A DNA stretch of 43,491 bases from Deltaproteobacteria bacterium (GTDB lineage Bacteria > Desulfobacterota > Syntrophia > Syntrophales > UBA2210): assembly GCA_019313905.1 (NCBI GenBank), contig JAFDAI010000008.1:1-43491 (forward strand). The letters run 5' to 3'. This document shows, piece after piece, positions 31,045 through 41,765 of the stretch (the first letter of the stretch is position 1; each line of letters starts with the position of its first letter). The translations under genes and the position numbers were made by a program. The notes beneath the pieces are model-generated. The model was not told where the DNA came from and did no database searches. It saw nothing but the letters and a program-made list of their open reading frames with translations.

Positions 31045-33123
31045 ATGGACGACAGAAAAGTAAGAAACATAGGCATCAGCGCTCATATTGACTCGGGTAA
31101 GACAACGCTGACAGAAAGAATTCTCTTTTATACAAAACGCATTCACGCAATTCATGACGTAAAGGGGAAGGATGGTGTCGGAGCCACCATGGACTCCATG
31201 GAGCTCGAAAAGGAGCGCGGCATCACAATAGCTTCGGCGGCAACATTCTGCGAATGGAGGGAGCATGAGATCAACATAATCGATACTCCCGGCCATGTCG
31301 ATTTTACAGTAGAGGTTGAACGTTCCCTCAGAGTACTCGATGGCGCTGTCCTTGTTCTATGCTCGGTAGGTGGTGTGCAGTCACAGTCGATTACAGTCGA
31401 TCAGCAGATGAAACGTTACAAGGTTCCCTGCATCGCCTTTATAAACAAGTGCGATCGTAGCGGCGCAAATCCTTCACACGTCATCGACCAGCTCAGGGCG
31501 AAACTGGGACACAACGCGGTTGCCATGCAGATACCCATCGGACTCGAAAACAATTTTCAGGGAATTATAGACCTGGTTTCAATGAAAGCGATCTATTTCG
31601 ACGGTGAGAATGGAGAAGATATTCGTATTGAAGAGATACCGGACGCTCTCACCCAGGAAGCCATCGCTAAGAGGGAAGAGTTGATCGACGCCGCCTCAAT
31701 GTTCTCAGATGAACTCACCGAAACCATTCTCGAAGAACGGGAGATTCAGGAAGAACTTCTTATAAACGCGCTACGCATCGGAACGCTCACGCGAAAAATA
31801 ACACCGGTCCTCATTGGATCGGCTTACAAGAACAAAGGCGTTCAGCCCCTGCTCGACGCTGTGACTCAACTGCTTCCCTACCCCTCTGAGATGAAAAATG
31901 AAGCCCTTGACATGGACAATGATGAGAAACCTGTCATCCTCTCATCTAACCCTGAAGACCCGGCAGTAGCTCTTGCATTCAAACTGGAAGATGGTCCTTA
32001 CGGTCAGCTTACCTACATCCGGGTATACCAGGGCTCCATTGCAAAAGGGTCTACCATAGTCAATACCCGCACAGGAAAGAAGGTCAAGGTTGGACGCGTT
32101 GTCCGCATGCATGCCGATCAAATGGAGGATATGGAGGCCATTCCCGCGGGGTACATCGGAGCACTTTTCGGTATTGACTGCGCGTCGGGTGACACTTTTG
32201 CATCCCCGGGAACCACGCTGACCATGAGTTCCATGTTTGTCGCCGACCCAGTAATTTCTCTGTCCATCTCTCCGATAGACAACCAGTCACAGGTTAACAT
32301 GTCCAAGGCTCTGAACCGCTTTACCAAAGAAGATCCCACTTTCAAGACCTACGTCGATGATGAAACAAAAGAAACCATTATTGAAGGCATGGGCGAACTA
32401 CACCTGGAAATCTATGTTGAGCGGATGAGGCGCGAGTATGGAGCCGAAGTCGAAACCGGCAACCCCCGAGTCGCCTACCGCGAAACCATTACCAGAAAAG
32501 CGGAGTTTAACTATACGCATAAGAAACAGACCGGCGGGTCGGGACAATACGGCCGGATCGCGGGATATATGGAACCCATTACAGAAGCGGAATTTGAATT
32601 CGTCAACAAGATCACGGGAGGAGTTATCCCCACACAATTCATTCCGGCATGCGAGAAGGGGCTCCGCGCATGCATGGCAAAAGGACCCCGGATGGAGTTT
32701 CCGGTGACCGGGATAAGGGTGGTCATTAATGATGGAGCGTCGCACAGCGTGGATTCTTCAGAGATGGCATTTCAGGCGGCCGCGCGCGGTGCATTTCTTG
32801 AGGCTTATGCCAAGGCAAAAGCGGTTATCCATGAACCCATAATGAAGGTTGTTGTTGAAACACCAACCGAATTCCAGGGTTCCGTCATGGGCCTTTTAAA
32901 CCAGCGCCGCGGAATGATTGTCGGAGCACAGGATGATGGACCCATGTGCGTAATTGAGGCACAAGTACCACTGGCAGAGATGTTCGGATTTTCGACTGTC
33001 CTGAGATCGGCAACACAGGGACAGGCCCAGTTCACCATGGAATTCGCGCTCTACAAACTTGTTCCCCAATCAATCGCGGAAGAACTGGCTGAGAAAATGG
33101 CGAAAAAGAAGAAGGGTATATAA
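31045..33123 (+). CDS. Elongation factor G, spdEFG1/mitochondrial-like subtype
   Basis: GTPase for ribosomal translocation. 692 residues with domains I-V. G1 is AHIDSGKTT (13-21) with Ser where common bacterial EF-G has Ala. Switch I region [16 protein letters not shown]3 DTPGHVDF, G4 NKCD. The segment [26 protein letters not shown] resembles mitochondrial EF-G1 and the spdEFG1 group of spirochetes, planctomycetes and deltaproteobacteria; those bacteria usually carry a second, dedicated EF-G. Whether a second copy exists cannot be seen here. Confidence 0.9.
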   Translation: MDDRKVRNIGISAHIDSGKTTLTERILFYTKRIHAIHDVKGKDGVGATMDSMELEKERGITIASAATFCEWREHEINIIDTPGHVDFTVEVERSLRVLDGAVLVLCSVGGVQSQSITVDQQMKRYKVPCIAFINKCDRSGANPSHVIDQLRAKLGHNAVAMQIPIGLENNFQGIIDLVSMKAIYFDGENGEDIRIEEIPDALTQEAIAKREELIDAASMFSDELTETILEEREIQEELLINALRIGTLTRKITPVLIGSAYKNKGVQPLLDAVTQLLPYPSEMKNEALDMDNDEKPVILSSNPEDPAVALAFKLEDGPYGQLTYIRVYQGSIAKGSTIVNTRTGKKVKVGRVVRMHADQMEDMEAIPAGYIGALFGIDCASGDTFASPGTTLTMSSMFVADPVISLSISPIDNQSQVNMSKALNRFTKEDPTFKTYVDDETKETIIEGMGELHLEIYVERMRREYGAEVETGNPRVAYRETITRKAEFNYTHKKQTGGSGQYGRIAGYMEPITEAEFEFVNKITGGVIPTQFIPACEKGLRACMAKGPRMEFPVTGIRVVINDGASHSVDSSEMAFQAAARGAFLEAYAKAKAVIHEPIMKVVVETPTEFQGSVMGLLNQRRGMIVGAQDDGPMCVIEAQVPLAEMFGFSTVLRSATQGQAQFTMEFALYKLVPQSIAEELAEKMAKKKKGI

Positions 33124-33153
33124 TAGAGTAGGCTGAAGGGAAGGTACAGAAAC

Positions 33154-33852
33154 ATGATGATGTTAAAAAAGGATCTCATCACCAGACATCCCCTTGGAAT
33201 CCAGGGAGAGGAAACAGATATTATCTCAAAGGGTGGATTCGGCGCAGTTCTTTCACGGGCCGGCGTAGGCAAAACCGCTCTTTTAGTCCAGCTTGCCCTT
33301 AACACCATGCTGAGGAATAGAAATGTTCTTCATATAAGCCTGAATGATCCCGTTGACAAAATTACACTATGGTACAAGGAATTGTTCAACCATCTGGTAC
33401 AGCGCCACACTGTTGAGGAGACAAGCCAGCTCTGGGAATTCCTGTTGCCGCACAGGTTCATCATGACCTTCAGGGTCGCGGGTTTCAGTGTGCTCAGGCT
33501 CAGGGAAAGACTCGCGGATCTTACCGGACAAAACATATTTCACCCTGACATGGTTATTATTGACGGGCTCAAATTCAACGAATCAATAAGGGAATGTCTT
33601 ACGGATTTGAAGAAGCTTGCCGGGGAGCAGTCATTCCACGCGTGGTTCAGCGTGCATACCCATCGCCATGAAGAAACTTCTTCAGACAACATTCCGTCTC
33701 CGCTTCTGGCCGTCGAAGATCTGTTTGATGTCGCGCTACAACTCCAGCCTGCGGGAACAGACATCCATATAAAACCCCTGAAAGGACTGTCAAATGTGAC
33801 CTCCGACCTGTCTCAGCTAACCCTGGATGCATCCAGTATGCTCATAAAATAA
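33154..33852 (+). CDS. RecA/KaiC-like P-loop protein, function unknown
   Basis: 232 residues with a single P-loop ATPase-like domain. The loop reads SRAGVGKT (34-41), with Ser instead of Gly/Ala at its first position. A Walker B-like MVIIDGL lies near 131-137, and HTH-free C-terminal strands follow. The early segment GGFGAVLSRAGVGKTALLVQLAL recalls KaiC/RecA-type cores, but no KaiC signature follows. It lies 30 bases after the EF-G gene and likely shares its transcript. A strong terminator follows. Confidence 0.7.
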   Translation: MMMLKKDLITRHPLGIQGEETDIISKGGFGAVLSRAGVGKTALLVQLALNTMLRNRNVLHISLNDPVDKITLWYKELFNHLVQRHTVEETSQLWEFLLPHRFIMTFRVAGFSVLRLRERLADLTGQNIFHPDMVIIDGLKFNESIRECLTDLKKLAGEQSFHAWFSVHTHRHEETSSDNIPSPLLAVEDLFDVALQLQPAGTDIHIKPLKGLSNVTSDLSQLTLDASSMLIK

Positions 33853-33951
33853 GTGGTTTCCCCTAGCCACATCTACTGCCGACAGTGATGTTGGCGGTCG
33901 GGCCGCCATTTCCTTCAGCTGGTAAATCTCCATGCCGGAAGCGCAAATATG

Positions 33952-33990
33952 TGCCTCACCTTCTCCACGAGAAGATGAGGCATTTTTTTT
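33952..33990 (+). terminator. Rho-independent terminator
   Basis: TGCCTCACCTTCTC pairs with GAGAAGATGAGGCA (one mismatch, 4-base loop) and is followed by eight T. It ends the EF-G/P-loop transcript. Confidence 0.85.
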
Positions 33991-34004
33991 AAAAAGGCGG
34001 ATGG

Positions 34005-34024
34005 GAACTTACAAAGCCGTCAAA
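34005..34024 (+). repeat. Fragment of dispersed repeat
   Basis: GAACTTACAAAGCCGTCAAA resembles the end of the element at 13495-13515. A weak promoter-like pair (TTGAAA 34032-34037, TATAGT 34053-34058, 15-base spacing) starts just downstream and could drive aconitase. Confidence 0.4.
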
Positions 34025-34092
34025 CTTTATCTTGAAATAACCATACAGGTTGTATAGTGTAGCGGCCTTAACGCTGCACAATGGAGAACAGC

Positions 34093-36027
34093 ATGGGAAA
34101 ATCCATAACCCGAAAGATAATAGAGGCCCATTTAATATCGGGCAGTTATATCCCCGGATCTGAGACAGGAATAAAAATAGATCAGACTCTGACCCAGGAC
34201 GCCACAGGAACCATGGCCTATCTCCAGTTTGAATCCATGAATATCCCGAAGGTGAAGACCGACCTGTCGGTAAGTTACATAGACCACAACACTGTACAGA
34301 TCGGATTCGAAAACGCCGACGACCACCAATATCTCCAGGATATCGCGGGAAAATACGGAATTCATCTGTCAAGAGCGGGAAACGGCATCTGCCACCAGGT
34401 TCACCTCGAAAGATTCGGGGTACCGGGAAAAACTCTCCTTGGTTCCGACAGCCATACGCCGACGGCAGGGGGTCTCGGGATGATGGCAATCGGCGCGGGC
34501 GGCCTGGATGTCGCCACAGCGATGGGCGGCGGGGCCTTTTATCTTACCTGCCCACGGGTAATCAGGATCAACCTCACCGGAAACCTTTCTCCCTGGGTAT
34601 CGGCAAAGGATATTATACTGAAGGTTCTTGAAATATTTACCACAAGGGGAAACGTGGGATGCGTTTTTGAGTATGGAGGAGATGGGTTGTCCACTCTTAC
34701 GGTACCGGAAAGGGCAACAATTGCCAATATGGGTGCGGAATGCGGCGTCACTACTTCTATCTTCCCAAGTGATGAAATGACCCTGTCATTCCTGGAATCC
34801 CAGCAGAGAGAGAATGACTGGACGGAGTTAAAAGCGGATGCAGATGCGAAATATGACAGGATAATCGATATAGACCTGTCAAAGATCATCCCCCTTGCCG
34901 CGACACCGCACAGCCCCGAAAACATACGCGCAGTAAAAGATATAAACGGAATAAGGGTCGATCAGGTATGTATCGGAAGCTGCACAAATTCATCATACAA
35001 AGATCTCTCAACTGTGGCGGAGATACTGAGGGGAAAGGTCGCGCATCCCGATGTGAGCTTCGTCATCGCGCCGGGTTCAAAACAGGTGCTGGAAAACCTT
35101 TCAAGGGATGGCTACCTAGCGGAACTGTTGTCCGCGGGAGCGAGAATTGCCGAGTGCGCGTGCGGGTTCTGCATAGGAAACAGCCAGAGTCCACCTTCGG
35201 GGGCGGTATCTCTAAGAACATCCAACAGAAATTTTTCGGGCAGATCCGGTACGGCGGATGCCGGCGTCTATCTTGTCAGTCCGGAAACAGCCGCCGCCGC
35301 GGTTATCACAGGAGTTATTACAGACCCGCGTGACCTGGGGATTGAGTATCCCGGAATTCGCATCCCGGAGCGCTTCATCATTGACGACAGGATGATAATA
35401 TTCCCTGAAGATATCCCGGACCCGTCATCCATTACCGTACGCAGGGGACCCAATATCGGGACGCCCCCTTCACATGTTCCCATGCCTGACACTATCTCAG
35501 GTGAGGTCACAATAAAGGTGGAGAACAGAATCACCACGGATCATATAATGCCAGCCGGCTTCAGGATGAAATACCGCTCCAATATACGGGAATACGCAAA
35601 ATTCGTTTTCGAGGGGCTGGACAGCAGATTTCATGAAAGGGCGCTCAGGATAAAAGGCGGAGGAAGACACAATATCATTGTCGCGGGAGTTTCCTACGGT
35701 CAGGGATCATCAAGGGAGCACGCGGCCATCTGCCCTCAGTATCTGGGTGTAAAAGCGGTGATCGCCAGGTCTTTCGAAAGAATCCATGCGGCCAATTTGA
35801 TCAATTTCGGCATTATACCCCTGACATTCAAAGATGACGCCGCGTACGCCGCCATAGACCAGGGAGACGAGATAGAGATACCCGGCATCAGAAAGATAAT
35901 AGAATCCGATAAGACAATAGTAGTAAAAAACTCAACAAAAGGAACTGAATTCGAAGCCCTGTGCGATCTGTCCAACAGACAGAGAAAGATACTCCTAGCG
36001 GGCGGCGCGCTTGCGGCGGAGAAGTGA
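34093..36027 (+). CDS. Aconitate hydratase
   Basis: [4Fe-4S] enzyme isomerising citrate and isocitrate in the TCA cycle. 644 residues. Cluster ligands are Cys in CIGSCTNS and the CACGFC pair. Other hallmarks: [39 protein letters not shown] and, in the C-terminal swivel domain, [14 protein letters not shown]. The ATG at 34093 ([14 protein letters not shown]) has GGAG six bases upstream and matches the family start; the ATG at 34081 is less likely. Followed by isocitrate dehydrogenase, forming a two-step module. Confidence 0.93.
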   Translation: MGKSITRKIIEAHLISGSYIPGSETGIKIDQTLTQDATGTMAYLQFESMNIPKVKTDLSVSYIDHNTVQIGFENADDHQYLQDIAGKYGIHLSRAGNGICHQVHLERFGVPGKTLLGSDSHTPTAGGLGMMAIGAGGLDVATAMGGGAFYLTCPRVIRINLTGNLSPWVSAKDIILKVLEIFTTRGNVGCVFEYGGDGLSTLTVPERATIANMGAECGVTTSIFPSDEMTLSFLESQQRENDWTELKADADAKYDRIIDIDLSKIIPLAATPHSPENIRAVKDINGIRVDQVCIGSCTNSSYKDLSTVAEILRGKVAHPDVSFVIAPGSKQVLENLSRDGYLAELLSAGARIAECACGFCIGNSQSPPSGAVSLRTSNRNFSGRSGTADAGVYLVSPETAAAAVITGVITDPRDLGIEYPGIRIPERFIIDDRMIIFPEDIPDPSSITVRRGPNIGTPPSHVPMPDTISGEVTIKVENRITTDHIMPAGFRMKYRSNIREYAKFVFEGLDSRFHERALRIKGGGRHNIIVAGVSYGQGSSREHAAICPQYLGVKAVIARSFERIHAANLINFGIIPLTFKDDAAYAAIDQGDEIEIPGIRKIIESDKTIVVKNSTKGTEFEALCDLSNRQRKILLAGGALAAEK

Positions 36028-36098
36028 CAGATGTCAGAGGTCAGGCGCAAGGGGTAAGAAATTCAGCTTGCTGGAAAATTGCAGATGGAGAAGAAACT

Positions 36099-37319
36099 GT
36101 GAGGGAAAAGATAAAGGTAAAGACACCAATCGTCGAAATGGACGGCGACGAAATGACACGAATCATGTGGGGGATGATAAGGAATAAACTGCTCTTTCCA
36201 TTTCTGGATATGGACATCAAGTACTACGACCTCCACATAAAAAATCGCGATATAACTGACGACCGGGTTACAGTTGACGCGGCGAATGCCATCATGGAAT
36301 ATGGTGTGGGCATAAAGTGCGCGACAATAACCCCGAACGCCGATCGCGTGAGGGAATACGATCTGAAAGAGATGTGGAAGAGCCCCAACGGCACGATACG
36401 GTCGATGCTGGATGGAACGGTGTTCAGAAAACCCATCTTTGTGAAGAACATCAAGCCCTCCGTCTCCACGTGGAAAAAACCGATCATAATTGGAAGACAC
36501 GCATATGGCGATGTGTACGACAATGTCGAAATAGCTGTGCCGGGTCCGGGAAAGGCGTCTATCATATTCACCCCATCCGAAAGCGGAAAACCCGAAGAAA
36601 AGACGATACACAAGTTTAAAGGACCGGGGATTATCCAGGGTATTCATAATACAGACGAGTCCATGCTGAATTTCGCGAGGGCGTGTTTCTCCTTTGCCCT
36701 TGACCAGAAAACAGACCTCTGGTTCAGTGACAAGGACACCATATCAAAGACCTATGACGCCCGCTTCAGGGATATATTTCAGCGGGAGTATGAGGAAAAC
36801 TGGGATGCCAGATTCAGGGATGCGGGTATAGAATACTTTTTTACCCTGATTGACGACGCGGTTGCCAGGGTAATACGCTCGGAGGGCGGAATGTTGTGGG
36901 CACTGAAAAACTACGACGGCGATGTTATGTCAGACATGATCGCCACCGCCTACGGAAGTCTCGCAATGATGACCTCAGTGCTGGTTTCCCCGAACGGCTG
37001 CTACGAGTATGAGGCGGCCCATGGAACGGTACAAAAACATTACTATAAACACCTTAATAACGAAGAGACTTCGACAAACTCCATGGCCCTCATCTTCGCC
37101 TGGTCAGGAGGACTTCGGAAGCGAGGTGAACTTGACAGGACTGATAAACTCGTGACATTTGCCGACAAACTGGAAGATGCCTCTATAGAGACAGTGGAAT
37201 CGGGTATCATGACGGGAGATCTTCTTCTTGTCGCGGAAAAAGCCACCCATAACAGAAAGGTCAACACCACACAGTTCATAGACGCTATCGAAAAAAGACT
37301 GCATGAAAAATTACAGTGA
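36099..37319 (+). CDS. icd: Isocitrate dehydrogenase, NADP-dependent (eukaryote-like type)
   Basis: Oxidative decarboxylation of isocitrate to 2-oxoglutarate. 406 residues; it starts [21 protein letters not shown] and contains [39 protein letters not shown] and the nucleotide/metal region DYDGDVMSD-like ([12 protein letters not shown]) plus [11 protein letters not shown]. This is the homodimeric eukaryotic/mitochondrial-type subfamily. GTG start at 36099 with GGAG eight bases upstream; in-frame codons upstream to 35961 lie inside the aconitase end and are rejected. Overlaps rlmN by 17 bases. Confidence 0.92.
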   Translation: MREKIKVKTPIVEMDGDEMTRIMWGMIRNKLLFPFLDMDIKYYDLHIKNRDITDDRVTVDAANAIMEYGVGIKCATITPNADRVREYDLKEMWKSPNGTIRSMLDGTVFRKPIFVKNIKPSVSTWKKPIIIGRHAYGDVYDNVEIAVPGPGKASIIFTPSESGKPEEKTIHKFKGPGIIQGIHNTDESMLNFARACFSFALDQKTDLWFSDKDTISKTYDARFRDIFQREYEENWDARFRDAGIEYFFTLIDDAVARVIRSEGGMLWALKNYDGDVMSDMIATAYGSLAMMTSVLVSPNGCYEYEAAHGTVQKHYYKHLNNEETSTNSMALIFAWSGGLRKRGELDRTDKLVTFADKLEDASIETVESGIMTGDLLLVAEKATHNRKVNTTQFIDAIEKRLHEKLQ

Positions 37320-38346
37320 TAAACCAGATCTGAGCAATATGTCTCTTGAAGAGATTGAAGATTTTATTTCTCACCTTGGAAAGGAAAAATACCGGGCGCG
37401 TCAGATCATGAAGTGGATGTACCGGTTTGGAGTCTCTTCCTTTGACGAAATGACCAACCTTTCAAAGGTTTTCAGGGAAGAGATCAAAAAACTGGCCCGC
37501 ATAACATCCCTCCAGATAGAAGAGATCCAAGAATCAAGCGACGGCACGAAAAAAGTTCTCTTCAGACTGGAAGACGACAGCTTCATAGAAAGTGTATTGA
37601 TACGCGAAAAGAATCACTGGACCCAGTGCGTGTCTACACAGGCGGGATGCGCAATGGGATGCAAATTCTGTCTTACAGGCAGATATGGTCTAAAAAGAAA
37701 CCTTCTTCCCTCGGAGATTGTCGGGCAGATAACAGCCCTCCTTTTCAATACGCCTGAGGGCAAAAACATAAAGAGTATCGTAATGATGGGAATGGGGGAG
37801 CCCCTTGCCAACTATGAAAATACACTGAAGGCAATAAGGATTATCACTTCCGATGTGGGCCCCGGGGTTTCAAAGAGAAAAATAACTGTTTCCACGTGTG
37901 GAATAACGCCGATGATACGCAAACTGGGCGAAGATGTTTCCGTCAATCTCGCGGTGTCACTGAACGCCCCGAATGACGAAAAGCGAACGGCTCTGATGCC
38001 CGTGAACAAAAAGTTTCCTCTCAAAGGACTTATAGATGCCTGCCGGGAATATCCTATGCCGAGGAGAAGAATGATAACTTTTGAATACATCCTGATGGCC
38101 GGTATCAACGATTCAGAAGAAGACGCAAAGATGCTCACATTGCTCCTCAGGGGGGTGCATTGCAAATTCAATCTCATACCCTTCAACGAATTTCCGGAAT
38201 CAGATTTCAAAAAACCATCAGACAGAAAGATAAGGGCATTTCAGAACATACTCATAAAACATCACTACACGACCATGGTCCGCCCAAGCAAGGGGAACGA
38301 CATATTGGCCGCGTGCGGGCAGCTGAGTGGCCGCGCACGTGGATAA
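37303..38346 (+). CDS. rlmN: 23S rRNA/tRNA adenine-C2 methyltransferase
   Basis: Radical SAM enzyme methylating A2503 of 23S rRNA and A37 of tRNAs. 347 residues; radical-SAM CAMGCKFC (Cys116, 120, 123), [28 protein letters not shown], and the catalytic Cys near the end (AACGQL). The start at 37303 lies within icd and gives the family-like [13 protein letters not shown] beginning; ATG at 37339 is an alternative. Apparently co-transcribed with acn and icd. Confidence 0.94.
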   Translation: MKNYSDKPDLSNMSLEEIEDFISHLGKEKYRARQIMKWMYRFGVSSFDEMTNLSKVFREEIKKLARITSLQIEEIQESSDGTKKVLFRLEDDSFIESVLIREKNHWTQCVSTQAGCAMGCKFCLTGRYGLKRNLLPSEIVGQITALLFNTPEGKNIKSIVMMGMGEPLANYENTLKAIRIITSDVGPGVSKRKITVSTCGITPMIRKLGEDVSVNLAVSLNAPNDEKRTALMPVNKKFPLKGLIDACREYPMPRRRMITFEYILMAGINDSEEDAKMLTLLLRGVHCKFNLIPFNEFPESDFKKPSDRKIRAFQNILIKHHYTTMVRPSKGNDILAACGQLSGRARG

Positions 38347-38432
38347 CTAAATTCCAGCAAATTTCTTGCCCGATTCACACACTTGTGATAGATTTAATTT
38401 TCAGTAGAAAATAATAACCGCCGAGGTGAATT

Positions 38433-39239
38433 ATGAAAAAGATATGTATATGTCTTGTCGTTGTAATCGCTGCTTTTGTATCCTGGCAACCAGTCTTCGC
38501 GCAGACAGCAACAATGTGGATTGAAAGGGGCGACACACTTGAAGAGAGGGGAATACACATAGAGGCGGTCAAAGCATACACAAAGGCAATAGAGTATGAT
38601 CCAGGTTGCGCTGTCGCCTACCTAAAAAGGGGAACAGCCCTCTTCTCAGAAAGAAAGAGCAACTGCACGGAATCACACGCTGATCTTACAGCGGCGATAA
38701 AACTTGCACCCGAAAATGCCGACGCTTACTACCAGCGGGGGATCGTCAACTATTACATGATCAACAATGAGCAGGGACGATCAGACATGGAGACCGCCGC
38801 TGCTTTGGGACACAAAGGTGCCATGAAATGGCTTGCCTCAAAGACGGAGACAAAACAGGCCGAGGTTACACCATTAAGTGTGAAACCCATTGTTTATTTC
38901 GACCACGACAAGTCTGATATAAAACCTTTTTACCATAAACTTCTGGAAGAGATAGGCACGGCGCTCACCGAAAGATCTTCCCGAGTTTCTATCATGTTAT
39001 CGGGTCATGCGGACAGCACGGGCACGAAAAAATACAATAATGCCCTTTCACTGGAAAGAGCAACCGCCGTGAAAGAGTATCTGGTGAAAAATTTCAACAT
39101 CTCTTCGGGAAGAATCGCCGTAACGGCTTATGGTGAGGGCATGCCGGTAACATCGAACAGCACACTAAAAGGACGCGCCCTGAACCGCCGCGTGGAAATA
39201 ACCGGCATAGAAACAACAAACGACATATCAGGAGACTGA
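38433..39239 (+). CDS. Periplasmic TPR-OmpA protein
   Basis: 268 residues. Signal peptide (1-23, cleaved after VFA), three TPR-like repeats (about 27-130), then an OmpA peptidoglycan-binding domain (about 150-262) with IVYFDHDKSDIKP, LSGHADSTGTKKYN, LSLERATAVKEYL and the RALNRRVEI signature. It probably anchors the envelope to peptidoglycan and recruits partners by its TPRs. RBS GAGGTG. Apparently monocistronic. Confidence 0.88.
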   Translation: MKKICICLVVVIAAFVSWQPVFAQTATMWIERGDTLEERGIHIEAVKAYTKAIEYDPGCAVAYLKRGTALFSERKSNCTESHADLTAAIKLAPENADAYYQRGIVNYYMINNEQGRSDMETAAALGHKGAMKWLASKTETKQAEVTPLSVKPIVYFDHDKSDIKPFYHKLLEEIGTALTERSSRVSIMLSGHADSTGTKKYNNALSLERATAVKEYLVKNFNISSGRIAVTAYGEGMPVTSNSTLKGRALNRRVEITGIETTNDISGD

Positions 39240-39281
39240 TATGGAACATCCTTATCCCGACAGATGTGATCGTTGTTCGTG

Positions 39282-39974
39282 TTAACGTTCAGCTTTTCCA
39301 ATCACGAACCATTCATCGTCCGAATCGGAGGCCGTGTCGACCAGGAGATGTACGATATGTAATTCGGGATACAGCTCTTTGAGGTCGTCAAGATCCACCG
39401 GCTCGAATCTGTTCTTGTTGTTCAGGTAGGCCTGTTCCGTAAGCGCGTTGGACTCGTAGTTTTCTCTGGTTCTTCTGGATATCTTGTTCAGTGAATATTC
39501 CTGCGAGCACTGTGTCTGCTGTATAATAAATGTTTTCCGATTTCCCGCGGCCACCCCTGCAGCCCTCTTCCTGAGTGACTGGGTAACAAACGTGGCATCA
39601 AGAATAACCCCTTTCCCCTGCGAGGAAAGTTCATCGGCCATAGAAAACATTGTGTCATACACGAGCGTCCTCTTATCCATATTGGACGCTATTTTTTCGT
39701 CGAAGATATCTTCGTCCTTCAGGACTTCGCGGCGTATCACGTCTGTCCGCAACATCTCGTAGCCCTTTAAACGCGCTATAATTTCGGTGGTCTCGGTCTT
39801 GTTTGTTGCCGGAAGTCCACAGGCAATCAAAACAGCATCATTACCTATTTCCTTTTCGACAAATTCCTTAAAAGGTATTTTCAATGGAATGGCTCCTTTA
39901 GCTTTTAAAAGATCCAGGTGTTTTATAACGCTCTTTCCCCCATCAAACTTTTTGTCAAAATCTTTAGCTTTCAT
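39282..39974 (-). CDS. P-loop kinase with antitoxin-like N terminus
   Basis: 230 residues. Residues 1-26 (MKAKDFDKKFDGGKSVIKHLDLLKAK) match the start of CopG/BrnA-type antitoxins. From about 48 on, the sequence is a P-loop kinase/zeta-like (AAA_33) domain with a degenerate Walker A, GLPATNKT (Gly53...Asn58-Lys59-Thr60, Asn where Gly is normal). Further motifs: RTDVIRREV, GKGVILDATFVTQSLRKRA, and a late RRTRENYESNALTEQAYL. The ATP-binding function is therefore uncertain. It could be a toxin-like kinase, a fused antitoxin-toxin relic or a nucleotide kinase. A separate partner gene was not seen. Confidence 0.65.
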   Translation of the reverse strand: MKAKDFDKKFDGGKSVIKHLDLLKAKGAIPLKIPFKEFVEKEIGNDAVLIACGLPATNKTETTEIIARLKGYEMLRTDVIRREVLKDEDIFDEKIASNMDKRTLVYDTMFSMADELSSQGKGVILDATFVTQSLRKRAAGVAAGNRKTFIIQQTQCSQEYSLNKISRRTRENYESNALTEQAYLNNKNRFEPVDLDDLKELYPELHIVHLLVDTASDSDDEWFVIGKAER

Positions 39975-40015
39975 ATGCTTCTTTTTACTGATTGGTTATG
40001 CAAACGTTAATTTCA

Positions 40016-40894
40016 CTATTCTTTACCTACCACAACATAGGGGCGAATTTTTTCAAGTCTTTTTGAACCAAATCCTTTCACTTTGAGCAAATCATCTACA
40101 GTTTTATAGGGGCGCCCAGCTATAATTCTTTCAGCGAAAACGGGGCCGATTCCTTTGATAAGCATAAGTTTTTCTTTGCTGGTAGTGTTTAGGTCGAGTA
40201 AGCCATCTGAAAATCCGGCGGTTTTTACCTGACTCTGTATGTCCTTTAATTCCTGGTCCTCACTTCGCTGTTTTGCGCGGAATTCTGCAATTCGTTCCGG
40301 ATCACTCTCCGACCAAATGCCGATACGTTTCAACATGGCCGAAGTTTCTAAATCGCGAAGCCTTTCAATCATTTCGTCGCGTGGGATGCCATTGGGCGTT
40401 TTCCTACCCATACCGTAAGCACGAGCAAGGCCGTTTTTAACAAGCAAACTCGCCAAGTCATCTCCGTCAGCTGTAATAATAAACCCATATACACGGCCTT
40501 TGGCTGACCTTCCCAAGGCGCTTGCAAAGGCTGTATGAACAGTGAAAGGTTTAGCAAGGATACGTTCAACAAAACTTTTTGCTTCATTGCCAAAATGAAT
40601 GGTGCGTGCAGCGTGGGATAGTCCAAAATATCGTGTTTGTTCCCGGACCCGTTGCGCATCACTCTTAGAACTGGTGGAAGTTTCAGGACAGTCAACAAAA
40701 TAAAGCCTTACATGGAAAGACTTTTCACCGGCTTCCGCAAAGAAGCTGTCCCCATCATTTGCTGGATTATTCACCAATCTCACATTGGAGAACATCTGCA
40801 AATCGGCAGCATATGATGGAAGAATGCCTCCAAATATCAGCATTGCTGTCAACAACAGAATTCCGCCCAGCAATTTTTTACTTAATCCATTCAT
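40016..40894 (-). CDS. Secreted thermonuclease-like protein with HhH domain
   Basis: 292 residues. Signal peptide (about 1-30, ending SYAAD), a staphylococcal-nuclease fold (about 36-195; DGDSF, HVRLYFVDCPET, GRVYGFIITADGDDLASLLVKNGLARAYG) and a C-terminal ComEA-like helix-hairpin-helix pair (about 235-288; LDLNTTSKEKLMLIKGIGPVFAERI). Likely degrades or binds DNA/RNA in the periplasm or outside. The catalytic Arg-Glu-Arg set appears only partly conserved on inspection. In a possible cassette array, with an attC-like site just upstream of its start. Confidence 0.82.
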   Translation of the reverse strand: MNGLSKKLLGGILLLTAMLIFGGILPSYAADLQMFSNVRLVNNPANDGDSFFAEAGEKSFHVRLYFVDCPETSTSSKSDAQRVREQTRYFGLSHAARTIHFGNEAKSFVERILAKPFTVHTAFASALGRSAKGRVYGFIITADGDDLASLLVKNGLARAYGMGRKTPNGIPRDEMIERLRDLETSAMLKRIGIWSESDPERIAEFRAKQRSEDQELKDIQSQVKTAGFSDGLLDLNTTSKEKLMLIKGIGPVFAERIIAGRPYKTVDDLLKVKGFGSKRLEKIRPYVVVGKE

Positions 40895-40916
40895 AATAAC
40901 TCTATATTGATTGTTT

Positions 40917-40993
40917 GTATAACGCGTCGCGCATCAGGCGCCCAGAAAAGACAGCAACCTTTTCTGGGTCTGCTTTGCATGCGCTGGTTATAC
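40917..40993 (-). other. Candidate attC-like recombination site
   Basis: A 77-base inverted structure: outer GTATAAC/GTTATAC (perfect), middle GCGCAT/ATGCGC, inner 10-base-pair CCCAGAAAAG/CTTTTCTGGG with 8-base loop and unpaired stretches between. Length and layout fit attC sites; the core differs from the GTTRRRY consensus by one base (T at position 5). It lies after the 3' end of 41047-41652 in the common orientation. Confidence 0.45.
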
Positions 40994-41046
40994 AAAAGCA
41001 AACTCCCTCAACAGAATTTACAATAAGGTAATAAAAACGAGACTAT

Positions 41047-41652
41047 TCACCAGATCTGTAAGCACATCGGCCTGTTTCCCTTATCTTTTAATACTATCCA
41101 GATTTCCTTGAACCAATGCCCTATAGGAATCCCTAACTGATGAAGTTCTTGATCAATAGGTTCTTTCTCCTTTTTTATGCCAAGCCTTTTATTTACGGCT
41201 TGGTGCTTCTCAAACATTCTATCTCTCTCAATCCTGTTCTTTCTATAAGTTTGTGTATCGCCTATTTTTATTCCTTCAAATGATCTCCCATCTATTATTA
41301 GGGATTGAGCACAAACAACTTCACCCAAAGCATCTCTTTCAATTGGATCGATAATGCCCTCTATCAGTTGTGTCCAATCAACACCTTTAATGTCCTCCAG
41401 TTTTGTGTTTGGTTCGACTACTTCTACTATTAAACGTTTTTGTATTCTAAAGAGTACAAGCAATTCATTAAGAACGGTAGATCGCTTCTTACCTTCAATA
41501 AATGCCATTTGGTATATTTCAAAGGCGGGATATTTGTATTTCGGGGTGCCAAACATACTTTTTCTGAAGCACTCAAATTCATATCGAGTCCCTCTATCGT
41601 GATTGTACTGATCGATAAGGAGCTGTGCAATTTGATGTTTTTCTACATTCAT
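41047..41652 (-). CDS. Protein of unknown function
   Basis: 201 residues from the ATG at 41652 (a TTG two codons earlier is not preferred). Soluble, mixed alpha/beta, no signal peptide; basic, with TYRKNRIERDRMFEKHQAVNKRLGIKKEKEP in the second half. I do not recognise a family. No good ribosome binding site. A/T-rich, and located between attC-like structures. Confidence 0.6.
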   Translation of the reverse strand: MNVEKHQIAQLLIDQYNHDRGTRYEFECFRKSMFGTPKYKYPAFEIYQMAFIEGKKRSTVLNELLVLFRIQKRLIVEVVEPNTKLEDIKGVDWTQLIEGIIDPIERDALGEVVCAQSLIIDGRSFEGIKIGDTQTYRKNRIERDRMFEKHQAVNKRLGIKKEKEPIDQELHQLGIPIGHWFKEIWIVLKDKGNRPMCLQIW

Positions 41653-41702
41653 AGACAAGATTGTTTTCTTAAAATGGTTCCAGTTTAAGTTTTTGGTCGG
41701 TG

Positions 41703-41759
41703 GCTCTCACGAATGAGACGGCGTTAGCCGCCGAGTCCCTGCGAAGAGCTAGGTTATAC
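41703..41759 (-). other. Partial attC-like structure
   Basis: Hairpin GCTCT...AGAGC enclosing GACGGCG...CGCCGAGTC with central GGCGTTAGCCGCC, next to a core GTTATAC (41753-41759). The opposite core is missing, so it could be a degraded site. Confidence 0.3.
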
Positions 41760-41765
41760 AAAATC

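Noticed and set aside
32398-32745. Reading frame on - opposite EF-G
   Set aside because: Antisense shadow of a highly conserved gene.
35961-36098. N-terminal extension of isocitrate dehydrogenase
   Set aside because: Overlaps the aconitase end out of frame and lacks family similarity; GTG at 36099 has a good ribosome binding site.
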